Below are positions 1 to 9,635 of a DNA stretch of 64,000 nt, piece by piece. Below the pieces are notes generated by a model that ran no database searches, was not told the origin of the DNA, and saw nothing but the letters and a program-made list of their open reading frames with translations. The stretch spans positions 1-64,000 of the forward strand of contig NZ_JAKCMI010000019.1 of the NCBI RefSeq assembly GCF_021412585.1. The letters run 5' to 3'. Origin of the DNA: Halomonas alkalisoli. GTDB taxonomy: Bacteria; Pseudomonadota; Gammaproteobacteria; Pseudomonadales; Halomonadaceae. The position numbers were made by a program, and so were the translations under genes. The stretch's first letter is position 1. Each line of letters begins with the position of its first letter.

Positions 1-432
1 GCCTTTACCTCGTGCTGTCCTCGGTGTTTCCAGACGAACCGGAACGCTTCCGTCGTTCCTCTGCCTGAAAACGTTGAAACTTTTTTAGGATGTCGTTCTC
101 CTCCTCAAGCTCCGATACGCGGCGCTTCAGGCGAGCGACTTCATCCTGCTCCTGGATCTTCTTTTTAGCATCAGCTGGGGCTTTCTTGACCCGTTTCATG
201 GCGAACTGTCCCTCTCGGTATTCCTTTCGCCAGCGTGACAGCATGAAGGGGTGAATATCCAGCGCTTCGGCAACGCCTTTGACGCTCCGGTGGGCTTGGT
301 GGCTCCATTCCACTGCCTTGACTTTGAACTCAGTACTGTACCGCTGAGTTTTCTTCCCCGTTATCATCTCGGGCATCGGTTCTCTCCTATCTGGGAGTTA
401 TCGATGCGTGTCCACTGGAGTGGGGGAAGTCC
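1..432 (-). mobile_element. IS3-family element, cut by the window edge
   Basis: Only the orfA end of an IS3-family insertion sequence lies in the window; orfB and the other end are beyond base 1. The probable outer end is the stretch at 408-433 upstream of orfA, which on the minus strand begins TGGACTTCCCCCACTCC, a plausible left terminal inverted repeat. The partner repeat cannot be checked. Sequence to the right of it (434-860) has a different character and no intact gene. Confidence 0.75.
5..376 (-). CDS. IS3-family transposase OrfA
   Basis: The 123-residue product has the standard IS3 OrfA architecture: an N-terminal helix-turn-helix (about residues 10-55, with YSTEFKVKAVEW and a second helix ending LSRWRKEY) followed by a leucine-zipper coiled coil (about residues 75-105, VARLKRRVSELEEENDILKK) used for multimerisation. 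OrfA binds the element ends; the catalytic DDE domain is made as an OrfAB fusion by a -1 frameshift near the end of orfA, which is expected just left of the window. The start ATG at 376 follows a GGAG-like site. Family assignment is secure; activity cannot be judged because orfB is outside. Confidence 0.9.
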   Translation of the reverse strand: MPEMITGKKTQRYSTEFKVKAVEWSHQAHRSVKGVAEALDIHPFMLSRWRKEYREGQFAMKRVKKAPADAKKKIQEQDEVARLKRRVSELEEENDILKKFQRFQAEERRKRSGSSGNTEDSTR

Positions 433-433
433 A

Positions 434-626
434 TCGCGCGCAGTACAGCGTTGTTAGGCGCGGGGAGGGTCATTTGCTTGAGCTGGACGTGCTGATCGTC
501 CAGCTAAGCATAGCGAGCGCCCAGGCGGTACAAGCTGCGGCGAATGACGTGCATGTGACCGATGGCGTGTATATCGTGCCGCACGTATCTCCCACACGGG
601 CCTGACCAGGCTAAAGTACCCCTTGA
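434..626. other. gap with no supported gene
   Basis: No convincing gene. A short minus-strand stretch reads like coding sequence with in-frame stops, so this may be a decayed gene, but I do not recognise it. Confidence 0.4.
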
Positions 627-857
627 GCGACTGCGCGGAAGCGTGAAATCGTATCATCGGCCATTCGATCCAGCAGAGAAAGTCATTTTCCGCGTGTCGA
701 GGTTTGGGCGGGCTCTAGAAAAGAAGCACTGCGCTTGTATCGAGAGACGCCAATCCCCGAGCTGGGAGCCCTCACGGCGCAGCAGCTAGTTGCCACTGGC
801 AGGATGGCCGCCGTACTTCGCTACCTTGATCACACAGAGCAGGGCGGCTATGCTTAA
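627..857 (+). pseudogene. C-terminal fragment, possibly of an Xre/MbcA/ParS-type antitoxin
   Basis: An open frame with no start codon codes for about 76 residues ending in TAA at 855-857. The tail contains ALRLYRETPIPELG, TAQQLV, GRMAAVLRYLDH and ends GGYA, which resembles the C-terminal toxin-binding domain seen in Xre/MbcA/ParS antitoxins (DUF2384-like). No partner toxin gene is beside it and the N-terminal part is missing, so it is a remnant at best. The resemblance is from memory of the family pattern and is weak. Confidence 0.35.
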
Positions 858-868
858 AAATCACTTTT

Positions 869-1387
869 TTACTCAGCGCTGCCGATGATGGGTCCAATAT
901 TTTGCTCTACAGCCCGTATCATGTGCAGTGACTGTCCGAGCATCTTCATTTTGTTTGCTTCTAACAGCGTAGCATTTACTTCCTCGCCATCGCCGTCGAG
1001 GCAGTAAAGTGTGTTTCTGGTTTGCACTAGGCCTCTTTCAATATCAAAATTTGCAATCAGGCTGGTGAAGATATAGTCACCATGTGACCCACGATGTTTG
1101 TAATCCCACACCAGCATGTCTGAGAAAAGGAAACTCATTTTTTCATCTGTATCAATGACATTGACGATTTGCCACTCACGGACAATACTTGCCCGTTCCC
1201 TGATGTCGGATTCTTGGATTGCCCAGTGGGGCTGGGGCTTTATGATGTCACAGGTAAGCAACCTGTCCACGAGCGTCTTAAGGTCTGAAGGCGCTAGCTT
1301 ACCTCGATACTGCTCTGTTAAGTGTGCCGCCTGTTTGTCCCGTTCGATGTTATCAAGCATCGCCATACTCCGCTCTGTGATTTGCAT
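869..1387 (-). CDS. hypothetical protein, 172 aa
   Basis: A clean reading frame for a soluble, mixed-charge protein without signal peptide or membrane segment. I do not recognise a family. The central part (DMLVWDYKHRGSHGDYIFTS) looks like beta strands, and the C-terminal third is probably helical (EANKMKMLGQSLHMIRAVEQ). Three Met codons lie within the first nine residues; ATG at 1387 has no clear ribosome site, while the ATG at codon 9 (1363) has GGAG eight bases upstream and is a fair alternative. It stands alone between a gene remnant and a decayed IS30. Confidence 0.6.
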   Translation of the reverse strand: MQITERSMAMLDNIERDKQAAHLTEQYRGKLAPSDLKTLVDRLLTCDIIKPQPHWAIQESDIRERASIVREWQIVNVIDTDEKMSFLFSDMLVWDYKHRGSHGDYIFTSLIANFDIERGLVQTRNTLYCLDGDGEEVNATLLEANKMKMLGQSLHMIRAVEQNIGPIIGSAE

Positions 1388-1584
1388 ATAGATTAGACAG
1401 CTGATAAGAGAAGAGCAATACCTATTTTGACCTATTGAGTAATCAGCTAAAGAAGATCCGCCAGGGGTACCCAGTGACTATCGAACAATGACAGATGTTG
1501 CATTACATGCTCATGCTAAACTCTTTTTCCCGTTACTTTTCATTCCTATCCATGGGTTCATAAAATAGGCGAAGCACTTTTGTT

Positions 1585-2440
1585 CTTCCGGTAAAAGCAG
1601 GAAGGTCAGCGCCGGCGGCTACGATCCTGAGCAGGCCCAGTCCCTCAGCGATCACCGGCGACGCAACGCCTGGAAGCGGGCGAAGCGTTTGGCCAGGATG
1701 ATAGCCGCCGTCGTTGATCGGCAGCATGAGGAGTGAAGCCCGGTGCAGATCAGAAGTTTCATGTCGCCTTGGCAGGCGTAGTCGCCAGTCACCAGTGGAT
1801 CTACTCCTTGATCTGGGAGGACACGTAGCATGGTGGCGATCTCTGGCAGCATCTCCGTCAACCCAAGCGGCGCAGCAAGCACCGCGCTCAGGCCAAGAGC
1901 GCAGGGCTCAACAGGATCCTGAACCGCGTGGGGATCGAGCACCGCCCTGCTGATGTCGATGACTGGCTCCCTATAGGGCACTGGGAGGGTGACACCGTGA
2001 TTCAGGGGGAGTTGGTCACGCTGATAGAGCGTAGTAGCGGCCACCTGCTGGGGGCACGGTTGCCCCGAATCTCAGCGGGGCTGACGTAAGCGACTATGAT
2101 TCGCTTGCTGAATCCTGGCCGGGGCGATATAGAGACCATCACCTAGGACAACGGCTAAGAGTTCACCGGCCAGCCGGGGCCGAGAGAGCCGCGACCTAAT
2201 TTCTGTAATCCCAACTGCTCTGGGCAGCGAAGGAGCAACGAGAACACCAATGGCCTGGTACGCCAGTGCTTCCCCAAGGGAACTGACTTTCGGCAGGTTA
2301 CTGATACCGAGCCGCGCAAGGTCGACAGAAAACTGAATGACCGCCCCAGGAAGCGTCTCAATTATCGGACATCGGCACTGGTGTACCTTGGTGAATACTC
2401 AAGATCCCTGAATGCCTCAGGTGCTGCGCTCATTGATTGA
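1585..2440 (+). pseudogene. decayed IS30-family transposase
   Basis: Comparison with the intact IS30 copy on the minus strand at 9636-10628 shows this stretch to be the same kind of element with many substitutions, indels and stops. Recognisable pieces include GGYDPEQAQSLSDHRRRNAWKR (split by nothing at 1619-1680), the block coding for the EGDT motif near 1980-2000, and the C-terminal zone at 2260-2410 ending in the element's conserved end (AGGTGCTGCGCTCATTG, 2420-2436). The N-terminal helix-turn-helix is missing. At 1585-1612 the IS30 sequence is joined to part of the palindromic repeat seen at 12058 and 13573. Confidence 0.85.
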
Positions 2441-2994
2441 ATCCAGGGTACTGGGGGGCTCAGTAGGAAAAAAGGGAGGAGGTTGCTGTGTGTTGGCTGA
2501 GCACGGCTGGGGAGTAGGTCCTTAATACTAGTAGATCTATCGATATGGCTGAATTGACACTCTGATCGGTGATTTCATTCTGGGAGAAAATTGAAAAGTA
2601 CACATATTCTATGTTATTAATTTTTAATTTAGCGAAGTTAAAGTGATAAAGTAACGCTCTGTTATTAAACCAGTTTAAATCCATATGGAAAAACTATTAG
2701 AATGCGATGTAGAGAAGTATGTCCATTGACCATCTCCATCCCAATTTTTCCTCCTAACCGATTACGCAAACCGAAGCATTCCTGACTAGATTACTCAAAG
2801 AGTATGTATCCAAATGTGGCGTTGCTGCCCTGAGATGGGGGGAGGGATGCGTCATGCGTGATTGGCATGGTGGCTTTGCTGGAGCCGCTTGGCGGTAGCT
2901 TTTGCTAACTGTCGATTCCTGGTTAATTAATCATCCAGGAACCGAGATCTCTCCTATATTATCAAGAGCCCTCTTCAGCTACTGGCTACTGGAA
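2441..2994. other. gap, no supported gene
   Basis: AT-rich between 2530 and 2700, with no reading frame that has a ribosome site or protein-like composition. A 74-codon minus-strand frame at 2460-2684 is present but looks random. Confidence 0.5.
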
Positions 2995-3395
2995 GGTTCG
3001 CTACAGGGTCTGGCCAAGAACCAGGCGCATGATATCGAGCCCTTGCTCGCGATGAAGCGCTACGTCCACCACCTCCCGGTATTCGAGCGCTTTATGGCTG
3101 ACCCGCCGGCACCGGAGAGTACCGACCCCGTCGAGCAAATGGCACACCTCTTGAAGACGCAGGCGGGCCGAGCGCTCTACGCGTTGCGCAAACATACCGT
3201 GGAACCGGTCTTCGGCACCATCAAGAGAAGGCCATGCGGGTCGGGGGGACAACCTGTTTTGATGATCTACGGTCTTATAGCTCCGGCGCTGACACCGCGC
3301 CTATCTGCCCAACAGGCAAGGCGTCAGAACCGCCTTGCAGACGCTGAGGGGCAGGTTAAGAGCCACACACCAGACCAACACAGGGGTTGGTGAAG
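2995..3395 (+). pseudogene. IS1182-family transposase C-terminal fragment joined to an IS5 scrap
   Basis: Bases 2995-3030 match the 3' part of the IS5 transposase at 8690-8725 (coding LQGLAKNQ). Immediately after, the same frame codes for an IS1182-type C-terminal region: MKRYVHHLPVFERF, EQMAHLLKTQAGRALYALRK and HTVEPVFGTIK, the last carrying the conserved C-terminal acidic residue of this DDE family. The expected continuation after GTIK is lost (frameshift to RRPCGSGG). The 163-codon open frame that contains it (2902-3393) is therefore a chance fusion of two dead insertion sequences. Confidence 0.7.
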
Positions 3396-3459
3396 GACCC
3401 GCGCCTCAGCTCATTCATTAATCTCAAGTCCGACAGACTGCTAGACTTCGGACACAGCG

Positions 3460-3680
3460 ACACACTTCTGTGATCACCTTGTTCTCCGGCCAGCGTGGGA
3501 GCATTGAGAAAACTATTGGTCTAACATGTCAGTACTTCCCAAGGGAATGAATTTCCGACCGGTCACCGATGCCAAGTTACGAAAGATAGCGTCTCTTATA
3601 TCGGGCACCGAAACTGATAATCCTTGGATAATATTCAGGAGCCCTTGACACCGCAGGTGCTGCTTGAATTCTGGTTAGCT
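3460..3680 (+). pseudogene. IS30 3'-end remnant
   Basis: About 200 bases align with the 3' end of the IS30 copy at 14430-14660: the CCAGCGTGGGAGCA block, the TCAGTACTTCCCAAGGGAA block and the terminal CAGGTGCTGCTTGAATTCTGG. It is heavily mutated, with stops in every frame. Confidence 0.75.
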
Positions 3681-4086
3681 ATTGGAACCTTGTACGTATG
3701 AAGAGGGTGTCTATATTTCTGCCTCCGTATTTAATTTTATCGCACCCAAAATACAGCTGACGAAATTATTTTCGTTATTGAAATCTTAGGGAATGTATAC
3801 ACCTATCCACAAACTTGGCCAAGGATAGACTCGTAAGTTGCTGAATGTGGTGCGCAACGCCTGTTTTTGATATTTATTTTTTATAATCTTATCTTGTTTT
3901 TCCTTATCAACGCTCATAAAAAGCGCCGATGAATAAATGCCATCTAACTTAGGCCAGCTTTCTGAAACATATTAAAAAACAGGTACATAGTTCTCTCTCG
4001 ACGTAGATCAGATTATGATCTACAGTCCTAAATTTCTTCACGAACAGTCAAGTCGTGTAATTAAACAATTTATCTGGAGTTCCGCA
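3681..4086. other. AT-rich gap upstream of the amber-interrupted gene
   Basis: No gene seen. The sequence turns AT-rich from about 3700. A GGAG (about 4076) just before the ATG at 4087 is the only translation signal. Confidence 0.5.
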
Positions 4087-4707
4087 ATGGTCGAGGAAAA
4101 TCCCCTATGTAAAATGTGGAAGTGGCTGGGGGTCTTCCTAATTGTGTAGGCCATTCCGCTGTTTTATTTCCTCGCAACCGGATTAACTAGTATTGGAGGT
4201 ACTCCCGTTGATGAGGGATTAAAAATATCTGTAGCTCTTGTTGCCGCCATCCTGTTGTGCTTGTTCTTGGCGGCATTTGCTCTGCTTCAGGTGCTTTATC
4301 TGTGGAGGAGCAAAGATCGTAACCTGGCGCTCCTTTGGCCGCCAACGCACTTCGAGACGGATAATTACCGGGATCCAGTGATCTCATACATTATGATAAC
4401 TATCTACTGCTTAATTCCTTTTTCCACCCTATTTGCCTGTCTTAGCAAGTATAGAAAGAGCGTTGTCACGAAATGGGTAGACGATAACTGGGCGGTGCTG
4501 GCTCCAAGTTTTTGGGATAGCCGTCTTGCTGCCCATCAAGGTGTAAAGAGCTACGAAGGATTGTTCGCCATTGCTCCTAACGGCTGGCAATATATACCCT
4601 ACGTTACTGACGGTGGGCTGGTTTTAGGACTGGTACTGCTTGCAATAAGTATATTTCTTCTGATCGTGTATTCTAAAAAATATTACTACAAATGTCGGTT
4701 ATCTTAA
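4087..4707 (+). pseudogene. small membrane protein gene with an in-frame amber codon
   Basis: ATG at 4087, with GGAG about 7 bases upstream, opens a frame that is broken only by one TAG at 4147-4149 (codon 21) and then runs to 4707; the total would be 206 residues. The stop falls inside the first hydrophobic segment (WLGVFLIV, stop, AIPLFYFLA), and the sequence after it continues as a good membrane helix, so the stop is a point mutation, not a real gene end. Four membrane segments are visible (about residues 14-34, 45-70, 97-115, 182-200). Family not recognised. Translation may restart at ATG 4255, giving a 150-residue protein without the first segments. Confidence 0.6.
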
Positions 4708-5076
4708 TGTTTATGTGGAAGATATGACCAATTCGAAAAGGTGTTATCATTTGCTATTGCTACTCGGCTTGCTCGATAAGAAGTTAAACTTTCATTTGCG
4801 ACACGGAAAAAGTAAGTGGAGAAGGTGGGCGGAAATACAATCCAGACATGAAAAGCACTTAACTGGAAATCTGTTTTTTATAATTCTAGGAGCTTAGCGC
4901 TGCATCGGCTATCGCTTGCAGCATCGACAAGTCATCTAAGATTTTTGATAGTTCTGAAAATGAATAATACAGGTGCCTACACTGAGAAGAGTAACTGTCC
5001 TGCGCGATTAAACTTTGCCAATAAAAACTTTGAGCAGACATACGCGATAAATAAATAATGACTATTAGGAGGGAGC
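4708..5076. other. gap, no supported gene
   Basis: A 60-codon frame at 4715-4897 has no ribosome site and random-looking composition. The end of the gap holds the AGGAGGG ribosome site for the gene at 5077. Confidence 0.5.
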
Positions 5077-6543
5077 ATGGATAAATATTTACCTATCATC
5101 TATGTACGAGGTTACGCAGGAAGCAAGGGGGCTGTTGAATCCACGGTGGATCGGCCATACTACGGCTTCAATCTCGGCAGTACGCAGGTTCGCACAGGTC
5201 CTGACGGAGATCCCAATTTCTTCCTCTTTGAGAGCCCGTTGGTCCGTATGATGAAGGACCACGGCTACACTGATCTCTTTGCTAGGGTAAGCGAACGCGG
5301 CGAGGTGGAGTTGCTGAACGGTGAGCAAAAGATATATAAGGCCGGCGGGTTCCCGGTCCGATCCCTCTGGATCTATCGATACTATGACCGCACTTCCGAA
5401 CGCGCCGGCGATGGCACTAGGGACGATATCGAGACCCTGGGTGAGAATCTCGGCCATCTGGTGGATTATGTCTTGGAGCAAACAGGCGCGAAACGGGTCC
5501 ACCTTGTGGCACACTCCATGGGAGGTCTCATTTGCCGCTCGCTTATTCAGCGGGTCTTCAAGAAAAACGCCATACGGAAGATTGACCGGCTTTTCACTTA
5601 TGCCACACCGCACCGTGGTATCCATTTCCGGCGTGGTCTCGGCTTTTTGACCAGCGTGCGCGACCTGCTTGGGTTAAATGACTCGGACACCTTCGGCCCA
5701 AAACGGATGCGGAAGTTTCTCGGCTTGCCGGACGATTGGGATGAACAGCGCTTGAATGAAGTTGGTAATCATTTCCCCGTCGAGCGGATCTTTTCGCTCA
5801 TTGGTACCAACCACACTGACTATAACTTGGCGAGTTTGGCGGTGGGGCCGGGCAGCGACGGCTTGGTACAGATGGAACACGCCTACATAAAAGGTAGCAG
5901 TCGTGCATTCGTCTATCGCAGTCACAGCGGACCGCTTGGTATCGTCAACTCGGAGGAGGGGTACCAAAATCTCCAGCGCTTCCTCTTTGGCGATACCAGC
6001 GTTCGAATCGACTTGGAGGGTGTCCGCCTCAAAGAGTCTCTTCGCAAAGACGCTGATCTGCGTTTTCTGCTTATTGAGACCACGGTGCTTATCCGTGGTG
6101 AGGAGATCGTCATGAGCGATCAGCGCGAGGAGCATGGGTCGGCATTGACCATCGGTGCCCGTGCCTTGGAGTCCAGCCGCGAAACCCTCTTTCAAACCTA
6201 TTTGATGAAGGCGAATCGGCCGAGTGCCCAAGACCGCTATTCCAACTTTCAAGTCCGCCTCCGTTTTCTACCCCATTACGTTCGCAACCGCCAGGTGCTG
6301 CGGGATCGTCATTACTTCGGTGAGCACCTCTTTCAGCACACCCTCACAATTGGTATTCGTGACAGGGATGACGGTGATGGCCGGCTGTTGCGGGCCAAGT
6401 GGACGGGACTTGATAGTGATCTCCCTGCCACTGCTAGGCGCTACCCTAATAGTGAGAACATTCGGTTCCGACTGCCGGCAGAAAATTTAGAGCAGGGGGA
6501 GGTGGTGCTTTGTATTCGGAATGAAGAGAAAGCTTTAACTTAA
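5077..6543 (+). CDS. alpha/beta-hydrolase (lipase/esterase-like), 488 aa
   Basis: The N-terminal 320 residues form an alpha/beta-hydrolase domain of the lipase/PGAP1-like type. It starts with a typical first strand (LPIIYVRGYAGS), has the nucleophile elbow AHSMGG (GxSxG type; catalytic Ser near residue 147), followed by LFTYATPHRG, a hallmark of lipases. A His in YRSHSGPLG (about residue 285) is a candidate catalytic His. Residues 320-488 are a beta-rich C-terminal domain I do not recognise. There is no signal peptide, so a cytoplasmic site is likely. An AGGAGGG site precedes the ATG. It has no operon partner; its more even base composition contrasts with the AT-rich neighbours. Confidence 0.8.
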   Translation: MDKYLPIIYVRGYAGSKGAVESTVDRPYYGFNLGSTQVRTGPDGDPNFFLFESPLVRMMKDHGYTDLFARVSERGEVELLNGEQKIYKAGGFPVRSLWIYRYYDRTSERAGDGTRDDIETLGENLGHLVDYVLEQTGAKRVHLVAHSMGGLICRSLIQRVFKKNAIRKIDRLFTYATPHRGIHFRRGLGFLTSVRDLLGLNDSDTFGPKRMRKFLGLPDDWDEQRLNEVGNHFPVERIFSLIGTNHTDYNLASLAVGPGSDGLVQMEHAYIKGSSRAFVYRSHSGPLGIVNSEEGYQNLQRFLFGDTSVRIDLEGVRLKESLRKDADLRFLLIETTVLIRGEEIVMSDQREEHGSALTIGARALESSRETLFQTYLMKANRPSAQDRYSNFQVRLRFLPHYVRNRQVLRDRHYFGEHLFQHTLTIGIRDRDDGDGRLLRAKWTGLDSDLPATARRYPNSENIRFRLPAENLEQGEVVLCIRNEEKALT

Positions 6544-6722
6544 TATCACTTTCTTATTTTAAGGCAGGTCAAAAAACAAGCGGATGGAGTGCACTCGGAA
6601 AAAGTAATGTGCAACGGCAAGAGCTTGATTTATGAGAATCATCAGCTATGGGGCTTGGGCCCATAATTATATTCATGGCGGGGTGGAGATGATATAAGTT
6701 ATATGATTATTGTATTATTGGA

Positions 6723-7391
6723 CTACATGAAAATTTTAGTCAACGTGTGTAGTATGTTGGAGATTCTTTCGACCTCAGGTAAAAGGTTTTTAATGCTATT
6801 CCATAAGGATTTTAGTGAGGCTTTGTCTATATCATTTATATCGTTGTTTGCTAAATGCTTTTGGAATGAGTTAAAATATTCAGCAGCTTCTTCGTTTCCC
6901 GATCTATCAACAAGTGCTCCTAGTATCTTTAATTCATTGGCTAGTTCGGGATTTTTATTGCTAATATTTATAATGGCTTCCTTGTATTGTGATTTATCAA
7001 TGTGAGTAGCAACATCTCCCTGGACATTCCCATAAACAATAATGTTTCCGTGTCTCTCGGCTTGCTGAACTAAGTCGTTGAGTATTTTATCGTTCATTTC
7101 CTTCTCCTTGGTTTTTTTTCTAATAACGTTTTCTTCAAACTCTTCTTTTTTAATCATGGCGACTATTGCAAATAAAGAAGCTATGCCAACAAATATAATA
7201 TAAAAAATTGGTATTAAGCGTGTGCTGTCACCAATAGAGTTATTGTTCACTAGGCTTAAAACTATGATTATCATTATAAAAGCGCATATTACTCCTACAA
7301 CAGTTGCCAAGGCGTCAGCAGATTCTGCTTTTTTATAGCCTTCCTCATCATAAATTTTATCTTGTTTGTTAGGTTTTTTGTGGTCAGTCAT
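6723..7391 (-). CDS. two-helix membrane protein with cytoplasmic coiled region, 222 aa
   Basis: After a charged N-terminus (TDHKKPNKQDKIYDEEGYKK) two membrane helices follow (about residues 28-51 and 60-82), then a basic/acidic helical stretch (KKEEFEENVIRKKTKEKEMN) and a soluble C-terminal half ending in helices. The short VYGNVQGDVATHIDKS segment looks like a beta turn repeat. I do not recognise the family. A TTG at 7409 in frame is a possible earlier start; ATG 7391 is preferred. The gene is AT-rich like other island genes and stands alone. Confidence 0.65.
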   Translation of the reverse strand: MTDHKKPNKQDKIYDEEGYKKAESADALATVVGVICAFIMIIIVLSLVNNNSIGDSTRLIPIFYIIFVGIASLFAIVAMIKKEEFEENVIRKKTKEKEMNDKILNDLVQQAERHGNIIVYGNVQGDVATHIDKSQYKEAIINISNKNPELANELKILGALVDRSGNEEAAEYFNSFQKHLANNDINDIDKASLKSLWNSIKNLLPEVERISNILHTLTKIFM

Positions 7392-7807
7392 AAGCACACC
7401 ATGTGGCAATATTTAATACAATATAACATGTTGAATCTACTTCATGACTACCCTGAATTAAAAAGCGCCTCATCTTTCGCAGCATAGTAAAAGTGAATCG
7501 TTATTATTTTGTTAATTTTATATTTCGTGATTCACAGCAATGCTATATGATATTAAAAATATTCCTCTGAAATAATCTTTGCGGTGAAAGCTGCGTAAAT
7601 TCACTTCACAGATGCCTGTCAGTCTTTGGCACGAAAGCAAGTAGCCATCCTGCTACCTTATCTTATGATATGTCCACGCGTCTAAGTATAGCTCGTTCTC
7701 TCTGGATGAGCCTTAGGGAAACGCTGCATAAATCCTGCCGCAGCTGCCAGGCAGCCGGTGGTGGGGTAAAGTCCGACCTTCCTGCCACCGTCTGACAGAG
7801 CCGCCCG
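7392..7807. other. gap with IS5 left flank
   Basis: 7392-7600 is AT-rich with no gene. From about 7690 the base composition rises and the sequence is the untranslated left part of the IS5 copy that starts coding at 7808. I could not pair terminal inverted repeats with certainty. Confidence 0.45.
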
Positions 7808-8806
7808 ATGAAGCAGATCTCGTTCGCTCAGGCTGAGCACCAGAACAAGGAAAAGGTCTCCCGCCGCGAGCGATTCCTAGCTCAGATGGAGACCCTTGTC
7901 CCTTGGCAACGGCTCACCGACGCGCTGTCGCCCGCCTACTTCCCGAACGCGGCCGGCAAGCGCGGCCGCCCGCCCATCGACCTGGAGCGCATGCTGCGGA
8001 TCTACTTCCTGCAACAATGGTATGCGCTCGCTGACGAGGCGCGCGAAGATGCGATCTACGACAGCCAGGCGATGCGCGACTTCGTGGGCATCGATTTGGC
8101 CGAGGAGAGCGTTCCCGATGCAACTACGCAGCTTCGCTTCCGCCACCTGTTGGAGAAGCATGCACTCGCCCAGCGGATGCTCAAGGAGATCAACGCCAGC
8201 TTGGCCGAGCAAGGCTTGTTCATGCGCGAGGGTACCATCGTCGACGCCACCATTGTGGCGGCCGCGCCCTCTACCAAGAACAAGGCCAAGCAACGCGACC
8301 CGGAGATGAAGCAGACCAAGAAGGGCAACCAGTGGTATTTCGGCTTGAAGTCCCATATCGGCGTCGATGCCGTGACTGGGCTGACCCACAGTGTCGTCGT
8401 CACCTCGGCCAACCTCGCCGATGTCACCATGGCAGGTCATCTGGTCCGGGAGGATGACAAGCGGGTATACGGCGATGCGGGTTACCTCGGTGTGTGGAAG
8501 CACCTTGGAGAAGAGAAGGACACTCGGACTCCCGGTGCTGTGTCGCCGCCAAACGCGGCACCATCAAGAAGATGGAAGACACTCCCAGGAAAGCGCTGCT
8601 GCTGGCATTCGAGAAGGCCAAGGCCAGCAGCAGCGCCAAGGTCGAGCACCCGTTTCATGTCATCAAGAACCTCGTCGGCTACCAGTAAGGTTCGCTACAA
8701 AGGGCTGGCCAAGAACCAAGTGCAGCTGTTCAGTCTGTTCGGAGTGGTCAACCTGATGCTGTCTCACCGACGCGAAGGCCGAGTTGATGGGGCCAGTGCG
8801 TCTTGA
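7808..8806 (+). pseudogene. IS5-family transposase, twice frameshifted
   Basis: The frame starts as a complete IS5-family transposase: the N-terminal DUF772 part (SRRERFLAQMETLVPW, RPPIDLERMLRIYFLQQWY), then the first DDE Asp region (MREGTIVDATIVAAAPS), KGNQWYFGLKSHIGVDA and the second Asp region (RVYGDAGYLG). At about 8500 the true protein moves into another frame (AKRGTIKKMEDTPRKALL ... VEHPFHVIKNLVGYQ, with the catalytic Glu region) and at about 8685 returns to the first frame (KVRYKGLAKNQVQLFSL). Two compensating indels therefore replace about 60 residues with unrelated sequence, including the catalytic Glu segment. Certainly inactive. Confidence 0.88.
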
Positions 8807-9033
8807 GTTTGGCCTGGTAGCCGGACAGGCCGGCTGCCAAGGAAAATAGGCCAGCTGAAATGGTCAGAAATCAGCCGCTGAAGCGCGAAACTTGCTGGGC
8901 TGAGCGCTACAGGCGCTCGGCATCGAATTGATCAGTGGTACTCTAAATAAGGGTTATAGAAAATGTAATTTCACCACAATATATTCGTATATTATTATAT
9001 TAAATTAGCTTGTTTCGAAGATGGAGGTTAACC

Positions 9034-9384
9034 ATGAAGCGAATTTTCGTTTTTCTAGTTGTAGCTGCCCTAAGTCCGGCGACAGCCATTGCGCAACCCT
9101 ATTGCAACGGTTCGACCCAGCGTGATGCTAACATCTGCGCCCAACAAAAATTTGAGATCGCGGACCGAGAACTAAATCAGCTCTGGGAAGAGGTTAAGCC
9201 CTTGGCGGACGCTCGTGGAATTGGCCAGGGGCTACTTGACGAACAGCACGCATGGCTACGGCAACGCGACGCGAACTGCGAGCCGGAACTGGATGCAGGC
9301 GGCAGCGCCGATCACATGTTCTACTGGTCCTGTATGGAAGAACAGACCTTGCAACGCAATCAAGTGCTGCGTGACTTGCGTTAG
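9034..9384 (+). CDS. LprI/DUF1311-like secreted protein, 116 aa
   Basis: The protein starts with a classical signal peptide (KRIFVFLVVAALSPATAIAQ) followed by a small Cys-containing domain: four Cys in the mature part (YCNGSTQRDANICAQQ, DANCEPEL, WSCMEEQ). The CNGS...D-x-N-x-C beginning and the LDEQHAWLRQRDANC stretch match the lysozyme-inhibitor LprI N-terminal (DUF1311) domain, a periplasmic family. The ATG at 9034 has GGAGG 8 bases upstream and is chosen over the in-frame ATG at 9010, which would place eight residues before the signal peptide. It stands alone between IS5 and IS30. Confidence 0.8.
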   Translation: MKRIFVFLVVAALSPATAIAQPYCNGSTQRDANICAQQKFEIADRELNQLWEEVKPLADARGIGQGLLDEQHAWLRQRDANCEPELDAGGSADHMFYWSCMEEQTLQRNQVLRDLR

Positions 9385-9635
9385 GTGATAGTGCAGTTCC
9401 GCAGGGATCACTGCCCGATATAGGACCTCATTCAATTTCGCTGGTAGACACAAATGCCAACATGAGCATGGCTCTCCGTCCGCTACGATGGTGGGGCGGT
9501 AGGGATAGACCAGCTAAAAGGAATCCAAGATATAGCTGTGAATCGAGCCGCCAAAATAAAGTTGTCCTGCGAACTCGACAAGACCGGCGAGAACAATGGG
9601 GCCGATGATCCCGGTTCCGCGCATGGACCCTGAAT

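Noticed and set aside
2460..2684. 74-residue minus-strand gene
   Set aside because: No ribosome site, no family, composition follows the AT-rich gap.
4715..4897. 60-residue small gene
   Set aside because: No ribosome site and random composition.
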